39,734 bases of DNA from Amycolatopsis thermalba (GTDB taxonomy: Bacteria; Actinomycetota; Actinomycetes; Mycobacteriales; Pseudonocardiaceae). Of this stretch, positions 9,001-15,993 are shown piece after piece. Position numbers and translations under genes: made by a program. Within the stretch, counting starts at the first letter, position 1. Every line of letters starts with the position of its first letter. The notes below the pieces were generated by a model. That model was given only the letters and a program-made list of their open reading frames with translations, was not told the origin of the DNA and made no database searches. Location: the NCBI RefSeq assembly GCF_003385215.1, contig NZ_PQHW01000063.1, forward strand, positions 1 through 39,734. The letters are read 5' to 3'.

Positions 9001-9571
9001 GGACGGCACGCTGCACAGCGCGGGCGGCATGGGCATGCTGTGGTACTCCGGCAAGGCGTTCGGCGACTTCTCGGTGCGGCTGCAGTTCCGGGACGTGGCA
9101 CCGGCCGGTGACCGGGCCAACAGCGGGGTGTTCACGCGGTTCCCCGATCCGCGCATCCCGCTGGAGCAACGCCCGCCGGGCAGCTGCGGCACGGCCTGGT
9201 CGGCGCGGACCTCGCAGGCGTGGGTCGCGATCTACTGTGGACAGGAGATCCAGATCAACGACAACACCGCGGGTGACGCGCAGAAGACCGGTTCGGTCTA
9301 CAACTTCTCGCAGGTGGGCCTGGACCGGGCGATGCCGACGCCGAAGGGCGTGTGGAACGACTACGAGGTGCGGGTGACCGGCCAGCACTACACGATCATC
9401 CGCAACGGCGTGGTGATCAACGAGTTCGACAACACGCCCGGCAAGCAGTCGTCGCGTGCCGGTGACCCGCCGACCGATCTGCGGCAGTTCTTCAGCGGGT
9501 TCATCGGGCTGCAGAACCACAGCGACCGCGACGTGATCGAGTTCCGCAACATCCGGGTGCGGCAGCTGTAA
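6014..9571 (+). CDS. Secreted ThuA / quinoprotein sugar dehydrogenase / PKD / DUF1080 fusion protein
   Basis: A 1,185-residue exported protein. Domains in order: a basic N-terminus and hydrophobic signal segment ending near residue 40 (ALAA); a ThuA-like domain (about 55-280; starts VRVLVFHG, contains FVGVHDAA and a late SFYTGMGR segment); a glucose/sorbosone dehydrogenase-type six-bladed propeller (about 300-800; [57 protein letters not shown], a candidate PQQ site with the His of CCHAGGG); a PKD domain (about 820-890; [20 protein letters not shown]); a helical linker; and a DUF1080 (3-keto-disaccharide hydrolase-like) jelly roll from about 970 to the end. DUF1080 members act on 3-keto-glycosides, and ThuA is linked to trehalose/3-keto-sugar catabolism, so oxidation and cleavage of an extracellular glycoside is a plausible inference. 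ATG 6014 is preceded by a GCGAGGG ribosome site. It heads a run of exported proteins; substrate unknown. Confidence 0.88.
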   Translation: [1185 protein letters not shown]

Positions 9572-9639
9572 GCAACTCCCGTTTCCCCGGTGGCGCCGCC
9601 GCGCGCGGCGCCACCGGGCTCCCCCCTGCGAGGAAACCC

Positions 9640-11235
9640 ATGAGAATTCTGCGTGGCGCGCTCGTGGCCGCGACGGCGGGACTGTGCCTGCTCACCGGCA
9701 CGACCACCGCCGCGATCGCCGAGCCGGTGCCGATCACCGTGGTGGCCGAGCAGGTGCTGACCTGGACCGCCGACGACAGCCTGACCGAGTACGCCTCGGC
9801 GCCGGCGACGGCGGTGGCGGGCCCGGCGACCATCGTGTTCGAGAACAGCACGGACACCGGCAACACCACCGGCATGACGCACACCCTGACCTTCGACACG
9901 TCGACGCCGGGCTACAACCACGACGTCGACCTCAACATCACCGCGAGCCCGCTGGACGCCCAGCACGGGCTGCACCAGGCGCAGGTGACCCTCACCCCGG
10001 GCAAGTACCGCTACTACTGCGCGATGCCCGGGCACACGATGAGCGGCGAGCTGATCGTCACCGAGAGCGGCGAGCAGGACACGACGCCGCCCGAGGTGAC
10101 CGCGTCCGTCGACGGCACCACCGACGCCGACGGCAACTACGTCGGCACGGCCACGCTCACGCTGACCGCGACCGACGACAGCTCCGGGGTCGGGACCGTC
10201 GAATACACCCTCGACGACGACACCTACCGCCCGTACAGCGGGCCGGTCACGATCACCGCGCCCGGCGCGCACACCGTGCACTACCGCGCCACGGACAAGG
10301 CGGGCAACGCGAGCGACCCGAAGACGCTGGTGATCAACGTCGTGCAGCCCAACGACGACACCACCGCGCCGCAGGTGACCGCGAGCGTCGCCGGTGAGCG
10401 CAACGGCGCCGGGAACTACGCGGGCAGCGCCACCGTGACGCTCAGCGCGACCGACGCCGAGTCCGGCGTGGCGAGGGTCGAGTACACCATGGACGGCGGC
10501 GGGTACGTGACCTACACCCAGCCGGTCGTGCTCGGCACCGGCACCCACACGCTGACCTACCGCGCCACCGACAAGGCCGGCAACACCAGCGAGCCGAAAA
10601 CCCTGACGGTGCAGGTGGATCCGCTCGGCGACGTCGTCGCGCCCTACGTGACGGCCGACCTGGACGGCGAGCTGAACACCGAGGGCTCCTACGTCGGCAA
10701 GGCCACGCTCGTCCTGGCCGCCACCGACACCGAATCCGGGATCGCCTCCATCGAGTACGACCTGGACGGCGCCGGTTTCGTCCGCTACGGCCAGCCGGTG
10801 ACCATCACCGCGGTCGGCACGCACATGCTGCACTACCGGGCGACCGACCGGGCAGGCAACACCAGCGCGGTGCGGATGCTGTCGTTCACCATCGCCGAAG
10901 CCGGCGACCTGACCGCGCCCGTCGTGTCCGTGCAGCTGTCCGGGGCGCAGAACTGGTCGTGGGACTACGTGGGCCCGGTGACGGTCACGCTGTCCGCGAC
11001 GGACGAGGCCTCGGGTGTCGCGCGCATCCAGTACTCGCTGGACGGCAACGTGTTCACCCGCTACCGCAAGCCGTTCGTCGTCGACCGCGTCGGCACCCAC
11101 ACGATCCGCTACCGCGCCACCGACGAGGCAGGCAACACCAGCGAGATCGGCAGCGTCACGTTCACCATCGTGTCGTCGAGCGGCCCCTCGAAGCAGGAGC
11201 GGCAGCCGAACCCGGCGTTCGAACGCATGGTGTGA
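9640..11235 (+). CDS. Secreted cupredoxin with four OmpL47-like repeats
   Basis: A 531-residue exported protein. A signal peptide ends near residue 28 (AAIA-EP). Residues about 35-145 form a plastocyanin-like cupredoxin domain: His81 in GMTHTLTF and Cys127/His132 in YYCAMPGHTMSG are good type 1 copper ligand candidates; Met134 or Met129 may be the fourth ligand, but its spacing is unusual. Four Ig-like repeats of about 91-93 residues follow, each with D(V/T)xAPxVT at the start, SGVxxVEY(T/D)LDG in the middle and HTxxYRATDKAGNTS near the end, the pattern annotated as OmpL47-type beta domain. The C-terminus is short and polar with no LPXTG or membrane anchor. Position between the dehydrogenase and the laccase suggests a copper electron carrier tied to wall or polymer by its repeats; this role is inference. 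Confidence 0.85.
   Translation: MRILRGALVAATAGLCLLTGTTTAAIAEPVPITVVAEQVLTWTADDSLTEYASAPATAVAGPATIVFENSTDTGNTTGMTHTLTFDTSTPGYNHDVDLNITASPLDAQHGLHQAQVTLTPGKYRYYCAMPGHTMSGELIVTESGEQDTTPPEVTASVDGTTDADGNYVGTATLTLTATDDSSGVGTVEYTLDDDTYRPYSGPVTITAPGAHTVHYRATDKAGNASDPKTLVINVVQPNDDTTAPQVTASVAGERNGAGNYAGSATVTLSATDAESGVARVEYTMDGGGYVTYTQPVVLGTGTHTLTYRATDKAGNTSEPKTLTVQVDPLGDVVAPYVTADLDGELNTEGSYVGKATLVLAATDTESGIASIEYDLDGAGFVRYGQPVTITAVGTHMLHYRATDRAGNTSAVRMLSFTIAEAGDLTAPVVSVQLSGAQNWSWDYVGPVTVTLSATDEASGVARIQYSLDGNVFTRYRKPFVVDRVGTHTIRYRATDEAGNTSEIGSVTFTIVSSSGPSKQERQPNPAFERMV
10078..11172 (+). repeat. Four tandem coding repeats of about 273 bp
   Basis: Within the cupredoxin gene, repeat units begin near 10078, 10348, 10627 and 10906, a period of 270-279 bp (90-93 codons). 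Each encodes the same Ig-like/OmpL47-like unit with a conserved YRATD(K/R/E)AGN(T/A)S signature. Units differ at many codons, so this is an old duplication rather than a recent slippage. Confidence 0.8.
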
Positions 11236-11262
11236 CTCCTCCCTTTCACGAAAGGACCATTC

Positions 11263-12183
11263 ATGGCCAAGTTGACGCGGCGCGCCGTGCTCGGCACCGC
11301 GGCGGCCGGGCTGGCCGCGTCGGTGCCCGGTGTCGCGGCAGCGGCACCGGTGCGGGCGCAGGGCACGACCCGGCGGATCACGATGTACGCCGAGAAGATC
11401 TCCGACGAGCTGTACGGCTACGGCCTCGCGCCCGGCGGGGCGACGGTGCCCGGGCCGGTGCTGGAGATGTGGGAGGGCGACACCCTCGAGATCGACCTGG
11501 TCAACACGACCGACCGGGTGCTGTCGCTGCACCCGCACGGCGTCGACTACGACATCAACTCCGACGGCACGCTGATGAACGGCTCCGCGGTGATGCCCGG
11601 CCAGACCCGGCGGTACGTGTGGAAGAGCCACGTCGGCTACCGGCGGGCGGACGGGTCGTGGGCCGAGGGCACGGCGGGTTACTGGCACTACCACGACCAC
11701 GCGATGGGCACCGAGCACGGCACCGAGGGTGTGCTCAAGGGCCTGTACGGGGCGCTGGTGGTGCGGCGGCAGGGCGATCTGCTGCCGAAGCGGCAGTTCA
11801 CCGTGGTGTTCAACGACATGATGATCAACAACCGGTCGCACCACGACGCGCCGACGTTCGAGGCGAACCTCGGCGAGCGGGTGGAGTGGATCGCGATCGG
11901 GCACGGCAGCAACTTCCACACCTTCCACCTGCACGGGCACCGCTGGCTGGACAACCGCACCGGGATGCGGACCAGCGAGTACGACCCCAGCCCGCTGATC
12001 GACATCAAGGACCTCAACCCCGGGGTGTCGTTCGGGTTCCAGGTGATCGCCGGTGAGGGGGTCGGGCCGGGGATGTGGATGTACCACTGCCACGTCCAGA
12101 ACCACTCGGACATGGGGATGGCCGGGATGTTCCTGGTGCGCAACGCCGACGGCACGATGCCGCCCGGTGTCCACGAACACTGA
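11263..12183 (+). CDS. Two-domain small laccase (SLAC-type multicopper oxidase)
   Basis: A 306-residue two-domain multicopper oxidase closely resembling the Streptomyces small laccase (SLAC). A Tat-type signal (TRRAVLG followed by an Ala-rich stretch) implies export after folding with copper. All four copper motifs are present: HPHG (His90, His92), WHYHDH (His142, His144, His146), HTFHLHGH (His219, His222, His224) and [12 protein letters not shown] (His275, Cys276, His277, His281 and axial Met286). SLAC enzymes work as trimers that oxidise phenols or other one-electron donors and reduce O2 to water. The ATG at 11263 follows an AAAGGA ribosome site; it lies 27 bp after the cupredoxin gene, so the two are probably co-transcribed. 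The cupredoxin may be its electron donor; that link is inferred from context. Confidence 0.95.
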   Translation: MAKLTRRAVLGTAAAGLAASVPGVAAAAPVRAQGTTRRITMYAEKISDELYGYGLAPGGATVPGPVLEMWEGDTLEIDLVNTTDRVLSLHPHGVDYDINSDGTLMNGSAVMPGQTRRYVWKSHVGYRRADGSWAEGTAGYWHYHDHAMGTEHGTEGVLKGLYGALVVRRQGDLLPKRQFTVVFNDMMINNRSHHDAPTFEANLGERVEWIAIGHGSNFHTFHLHGHRWLDNRTGMRTSEYDPSPLIDIKDLNPGVSFGFQVIAGEGVGPGMWMYHCHVQNHSDMGMAGMFLVRNADGTMPPGVHEH

Positions 12184-12203
12184 GATTCGCGAAGGAGAGC
12201 GGC

Positions 12204-13106
12204 ATGTGTGGTGGTGTGCCCGTCGTCGTCGACCGGCGGCGGTTCCTGAAGGGTGTGGCGGCGACGGCGGCCGGGGTGGCGGCGCTGGGGGTGCCCGCGA
12301 CGGCGGCCGCCTCGCCGGGGCGGCGCATCCCGAACAGCCGGATCGGGTTGCAGATGTACTCGGTGCGGGACGCGTTCATGTCCCAGCCGGAGGCGGTGCT
12401 GCGGGCGCTGGCCCGGGCCGGGTACCGGAACCTGGAGTTCGCCGGGTTCCCGGGCGGGACGGATCCGGCGCACGCGCGGGAGGTCCGGCCGCTGCTGGAG
12501 AAGTACGGGCTGCGGGCGGTGTCCAGTCACCACGGGTACGCGGAGTTCCTCGACGACGCGCGGGTGGGTGAGCTGATCGAGATGGCCCGGATCCTGGGGC
12601 AGCGGTACATCGTGTGCCCCGGCGGGGTGCCGGACACGGCGGAGGGTTTCGCCGAGGCCGCTACCGTGTTCGACCGGGCCGGCGAGCGGATCCGGCGGGC
12701 GGGGATGAAGCTCGGGTACCACAACCACACCAGCGAGTTCACCGGGCACGGGCCGGACGGGCGGAGCTTCTACCAGATCCTGCTGGACGGTTCGGATCCG
12801 GAGTTGCTGTACCTGGAGCTGGACATGGCGTGGTCATCGGCGGCGGGGTTGAGCGCGCAGGACAACGTCGAGCTGATCCGGGCGAACCGGGGGCGGATGC
12901 TGCTGGCGCACGTGAAGGACCTGGACGCTTCCGGCAACCTGGCGGACCTGGGCACCGGGGTGATCGACTACCGCACCATCCTCAGCGGCGCGACCCGCCT
13001 GGGCATGCGCGAGTTCATCATCGAGAACGACGACCAGAGCAACCCGCTGACCGATTCACGGGCCGACCGCATGCACGACTACCTGGCCGCCCTGCGGCTG
13101 CGCTAG
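12204..13106 (+). CDS. Tat-exported sugar isomerase/epimerase-like TIM-barrel protein
   Basis: A 300-residue xylose-isomerase-like TIM barrel (AP endonuclease family 2 / sugar phosphate isomerase-epimerase). The ATG at 12204 is preceded by a GAAGGAG ribosome site; an upstream open frame overlaps the laccase gene and is discarded. The N-terminus has a twin-arginine signal (DRRRFLKG then an Ala-rich stretch), so the protein is exported folded. The barrel begins at RIGLQMYSVRD (about residue 45); likely metal ligands are in YHNHTSEF, LELDMAWSS, HVKDLD and IIENDD. Relatives include isomerases, epimerases and enzymes acting on 3-keto sugars. An extracellular phosphate ester is unlikely, so a free or oxidised sugar is the better guess. 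It is 20 bp downstream of the laccase gene and ends the cluster before a bidirectional hairpin. Confidence 0.88.
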   Translation: MCGGVPVVVDRRRFLKGVAATAAGVAALGVPATAAASPGRRIPNSRIGLQMYSVRDAFMSQPEAVLRALARAGYRNLEFAGFPGGTDPAHAREVRPLLEKYGLRAVSSHHGYAEFLDDARVGELIEMARILGQRYIVCPGGVPDTAEGFAEAATVFDRAGERIRRAGMKLGYHNHTSEFTGHGPDGRSFYQILLDGSDPELLYLELDMAWSSAAGLSAQDNVELIRANRGRMLLAHVKDLDASGNLADLGTGVIDYRTILSGATRLGMREFIIENDDQSNPLTDSRADRMHDYLAALRLR

Positions 13107-13119
13107 GCGGGCGGGGTCC

Positions 13120-13153
13120 GGCTCCGGCGGGGATTGGCAGGCCCGCCGGAGCC
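13120..13153. terminator. Hairpin terminator between convergent genes
   Basis: A perfect 12-bp stem GGCTCCGGCGGG / CCCGCCGGAGCC with a 10-base loop lies 14 bp after the stop of the isomerase-like gene and before the end of the convergent HTH gene. There is no long T tract, as is common in high-GC actinomycetes, and it could serve both strands. Confidence 0.7.
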
Positions 13154-13242
13154 ACCGCCCACGCCCGTGCCCCCGCCACCACACGGCCGCGGGCACGCGC
13201 GCCCCCGTGCCACCGCCGACCCGGCCTCCGCCGGGCACGAAG

Positions 13243-13497
13243 TCAGATCACCCCGCGCCGCACGGCCCACACCACCGCCTGGATGGGCGTCGCCACGCCG
13301 AGGCGGTCGCAGACGGCCCTGATGCGGCGTCGCACGGTTCGCCCGGACAGGCCCACCCGCTCGGCCACCTCCTCCGGCGACAGCCCCTCCGCGAGCAGCC
13401 CCAGCAGCACCAGGTCGCCGCGGGGCAGGTCGGTCACCTCTCCCACTCCGCGATCGTCATCGCCCGGCCACGGCCGGTCAATGACACAACAGGACAA
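13243..13497 (-). CDS. Second stand-alone LuxR-type helix-turn-helix protein (paralogue)
   Basis: An 84-residue protein dominated by a GerE-like DNA-binding domain (about residues 25-82): LVLLGLLAEGLSPEEVAERVGLSGRTVRRRI-type helices (split here as LVLLGLLAEG, PEEVAERVGLS and RTVRRRIRAVCDRL) and the same closing IQAVVWAVRR as the regulator at 5,738-5,962. The start is uncertain: TTG at 13497, just 6 bp after the stop of the DUF3841 gene, or a GTG around codons 18-20. It has no sensing domain. It shares a strand and near-contiguity with the DUF3841 gene, so the two are likely co-transcribed. The presence of two close paralogues on both sides of the secreted oxidase cluster suggests an ancestral duplication or cross-talk at shared operators. 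Confidence 0.72.
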   Translation of the reverse strand: MSCCVIDRPWPGDDDRGVGEVTDLPRGDLVLLGLLAEGLSPEEVAERVGLSGRTVRRRIRAVCDRLGVATPIQAVVWAVRRGVI

Positions 13498-13503
13498 GGT
13501 GAC

Positions 13504-13968
13504 TCACACCGCGGCCGCGAGGTCGAGCCGGTCCCACCCGCCGGTCGGCAGCGGCCGGACGTCGCGCACCCACTCCGCCCGCAGGTACGGCAGGCACACC
13601 TGCACCGGCTCGCGCTCGGCCGGCCCCAGCTCCCACGCGCACTCCCGGCCTTCCAGCGACGCGGCGAGGAAGTCGTTCCACCGCCCGTAGTCCGAGGCCA
13701 CCACCAGCCGCTCGGGGGCGTCGAACTCGACCGTCGCGAAGCCGCGGCTCAGCTCGTGCTCGGCGTCGAACAGCGACACCGCGTCGATCAGCCGCAGCTC
13801 ACCGCGCCACGCCCACACCGGCGGCCGCCCGCCGGTGGCGACCCCGGCGCGTTCCATGGCGTCGACCATCGCCCGGTAGGGCGCCACCAGGGCCGGCGGC
13901 ACGCGGTCCCAGTCACCGAAGAGGTCGCCGGTCACGCGGGACAGCGGCTGAAAGGTACGCAAGAGCAC
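13504..13968 (-). CDS. DUF3841-family protein
   Basis: A 154-residue cytoplasmic protein that fits the DUF3841 family: it opens with (L)RTFQPLS, contains PYRAMVDAME followed by PPVWAWRG, a LSLFDAEH-type strand and a WNDFLA segment close to the end. The family is widespread in bacteria and its biochemical function is not known. No signal peptide or membrane segment is present. The start is taken at GTG 13968; a TTG two codons later is possible and neither has a strong ribosome site. It lies immediately upstream of the small HTH gene on the same strand (6-bp gap), so they form a probable two-gene unit. Confidence 0.75.
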   Translation of the reverse strand: MLLRTFQPLSRVTGDLFGDWDRVPPALVAPYRAMVDAMERAGVATGGRPPVWAWRGELRLIDAVSLFDAEHELSRGFATVEFDAPERLVVASDYGRWNDFLAASLEGRECAWELGPAEREPVQVCLPYLRAEWVRDVRPLPTGGWDRLDLAAAV

Positions 13969-14060
13969 GAGCAGTGACGCTAGCCGCGATCACCGCGTGC
14001 CCGCCTCCGGGGAATTCCCGGAACCGGAGCCCGGAGTGAGCATCACCACCCCGAGGCGCC

Positions 14061-14303
14061 TCAGGCCTGCGTGGCCTTCGGCTCCCGGGCCCGGTGACCG
14101 TTCGGCCCACCGTGGGAGCGCGCGAACGGCAGCCGCTCCCCCACCTTCTCGCCGACCTTGGCCCGCACGACCCCGGCCGCGCCCTGGACCGCCGGGTGGT
14201 CGGCGACCGCCCGGTAGGTCCGCACGATCTGCTCGTACCGCGCACGGCCCGCCCGCGCCCCGAGCACGTACCCGACGGCCGCGCCGAGCAGGAAAGTCTT
14301 CAT
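14061..14303 (-). CDS. Small YtxH-like membrane-associated protein
   Basis: An 80-residue basic protein. The first 18 residues (MKTFLLGAAVGYVLGARAG) form a Gly/Ala-rich hydrophobic segment ending in GARAGRARYEQI, a signature common to actinobacterial YtxH-like and related small proteins. The remainder is an amphipathic, Arg/Lys-rich helix-forming tail. A strong GGAGG ribosome site lies 6 bases ahead of the ATG. The family is often stress-associated, but no function is established; I would not go beyond a small membrane-anchored protein. It lies between DUF3841 and tRNA-Asn and is transcribed away from the tRNA. Confidence 0.72.
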   Translation of the reverse strand: MKTFLLGAAVGYVLGARAGRARYEQIVRTYRAVADHPAVQGAAGVVRAKVGEKVGERLPFARSHGGPNGHRAREPKATQA

Positions 14304-14445
14304 GCCCGCCTCCTGGTGTCTCCGGCTCGATCACTCATTGTCCCCCAACCCCCGCGAAAGTGCCGGGGGGTGCGTGCAGAGCGCGATCGCCCATGGGCTA
14401 AAGTTCTCTCCCGTCAGCCCGGAGCGATCCGGGCAGGCAGAGCGT

Positions 14446-14519
<74 letters not shown>

Positions 14520-14523
14520 TTCC

Positions 14524-14554
14524 ACCCCAGGTCACCGACCTGGGGTTTTTCTTT
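14524..14554 (+). terminator. Rho-independent terminator after tRNA-Asn
   Basis: A 10-bp stem ACCCCAGGTC / GACCTGGGGT with a 3-base loop is followed by TTTTTCTTT. It lies just inside the element (right of attL), so it is supplied by the element and would end tRNA transcription before int, and possibly int transcription from the other side. Confidence 0.85.
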
Positions 14555-14597
14555 GTCAGGAACTCGGGACCCCTGACCCGCCAGAAACCCGCCACTT

Positions 14598-15788
14598 TCA
14601 CTCCGCGAACATGCCCTCCAGGGCCGCTGCTGACGCTTCGTTGGCCACCCGTCGCTTGCGGTAGTGCTTGTCAGCGACCTTCTGCGTGTTCCCGAGCTGG
14701 TCCGCGATCGCGCTCAGCGGCAGGTCAGCGTCATCCAAGACCGAGGCGACGGTCTTCCGGAAGACGTGTGACGTGACCCACCCGTACCCGACCTCGGCGA
14801 ACGCCTCCCGCACCCGGTTGATCGTGTTGTTCGGGTCCAGCCACTCCCCGTTCCAGCTGGCGAACAGCGGCCCGTCCCCCGCGGCCTGCTTCCGCTCCGT
14901 GAGCATCGGGATCGACCAGGTCGGAACCCGCAGCAGCAGGCCCGGCCGGTTCCCCTTCCGGTTCGGGACCCGCACGAGCCCCTGTCCCTGTACCCGGATC
15001 AGGTGATTCCCGACCGCGACAGTCCGCTCCCCCGGGTCCACGTCGTCGCCCGTGAGCGCCAGCAGCTCGCCGAGGCGCACCCCGGTGGCGAGCATCGTTC
15101 GCACGATGTCGGGCAGGTCTCGCCACACCTGCGCCCGAGAACCCAGCCTCCGACCCGCTGAGTCGGTGCTCTTGTCGACGGCCAGCCGTTCGAGCTTCGC
15201 AAGCAGGTCGCTCCGCTGCTCCCGATCGAGCGCGACCACTTCCTTCTCTTCGCCACGTGCCAGCCGGCCGACCGACCGAGCCGGGTTGATCGTCATCGCG
15301 CCGTGCCGCACCGCGTAGCCGCATAGCCCGGTCAGGACCGCCCGGACGCTCTTGGCCGTGTCGTAGCTGGTCGCGTCGTGCACCTTCTTGACGAGCCGGT
15401 CGCAGGTCGTGACGGTCAGCTCGCGTGCCTGCAACTCGCCGACGGCGGGCAACACCCAGTTCTTGAGCTGCCCTCGGTAGTGCCGCACGGTGTTGGGCGA
15501 GCGGTCCCCGAGCTTCGCTTCCCGATCCAGGTCCGCCACCCACATCTCGGCGATGCGCTTCATCCGCGTGTCGCCCGAGATCTCGTCTCCCCGCACCTCG
15601 GCCGCCAGGGTGGTCATGGCCTTCTTGAGACGGGTCTCCGCATCAGCCTTGCTGCGACCGATGCGTCCCACTCGCTTCAAGCGACCGTCCGCCATCCGAA
15701 ACCGGGCAGTCGCCTCCCACCTCTTCGGCGCGACTTCCTTCGTCCGGATCACGCCGTAGGTCCCGATCGGCAACGGGGGCCGGGGCAT
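14598..15788 (-). CDS. int: Tyrosine recombinase / integrase of the AICE
   Basis: A 396-residue site-specific tyrosine recombinase that should integrate and, with Xis, excise the element at tRNA-Asn. The N-terminal part (about 1-65) is a basic AP2-like arm-binding domain, followed by a SAM-like core-binding domain (about 75-170). The catalytic domain has GVRLGELLALTGDDV (first catalytic Arg), the HVFRKTVAS box (His-x-x-Arg) and the nucleophile Tyr in ADKHYRKRR near the C-terminus; the usual LGH is LGN here, which is also found in active relatives. It is the last gene of the minus-strand module, 80 bp from attL, and starts with ATG 13 bp after the xis stop. Length is normal for pSAM2-type integrases. 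Nothing suggests inactivation. Confidence 0.95.
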   Translation of the reverse strand: MPRPPLPIGTYGVIRTKEVAPKRWEATARFRMADGRLKRVGRIGRSKADAETRLKKAMTTLAAEVRGDEISGDTRMKRIAEMWVADLDREAKLGDRSPNTVRHYRGQLKNWVLPAVGELQARELTVTTCDRLVKKVHDATSYDTAKSVRAVLTGLCGYAVRHGAMTINPARSVGRLARGEEKEVVALDREQRSDLLAKLERLAVDKSTDSAGRRLGSRAQVWRDLPDIVRTMLATGVRLGELLALTGDDVDPGERTVAVGNHLIRVQGQGLVRVPNRKGNRPGLLLRVPTWSIPMLTERKQAAGDGPLFASWNGEWLDPNNTINRVREAFAEVGYGWVTSHVFRKTVASVLDDADLPLSAIADQLGNTQKVADKHYRKRRVANEASAAALEGMFAE

Positions 15789-15801
15789 GTGCTGTCTCCT
15801 T

Positions 15802-15981
15802 TCAGGCCGCGTGGTCGTCGAGGGACTCGAACCACGCGATCACGTCTTCGGGCTTGTAGCGCACGTGCTTGCCGACTCGGCGTCCCTTGGGGCCGTAGTC
15901 CCTCGTGCGCCATTCGTAGAGCGTCTTCACCGGCACGCCGAGGTATTCCGCCACGTCGTGCACTGTCCACAGTCGATCCAT
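15802..15981 (-). CDS. xis: Excisionase (Xis), MerR-like winged helix
   Basis: A 59-residue protein too short for many gene finders. It has the HTH_17/excisionase pattern: LWTVHDVAEYLGVPVKTLYEW, then a short wing with RVGKHVRYKPEDV and a final VIAWFESLD helix (quoted in parts). A strong AAAGGAG ribosome site precedes the ATG. In AICEs this protein bends attachment-site DNA and directs the integrase towards excision. It lies between rep (12-bp gap) and int (13-bp gap), the standard position, and is almost certainly co-transcribed with both. Confidence 0.92.
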   Translation of the reverse strand: MDRLWTVHDVAEYLGVPVKTLYEWRTRDYGPKGRRVGKHVRYKPEDVIAWFESLDDHAA

Positions 15982-15993
15982 TTCGTACTCCTT

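Noticed and set aside
6047-9520. Very long open frame on the minus strand opposite the ThuA/dehydrogenase gene
   Set aside because: It is His/Arg/Val/Gly-rich with no domains and is the usual antisense shadow of a high-GC gene; the plus strand has a signal peptide and clear family motifs.
9388-12180. 930-codon open frame opposite the cupredoxin and laccase genes
   Set aside because: It spans several real genes and an intergenic gap, and its composition is that of an antisense frame.
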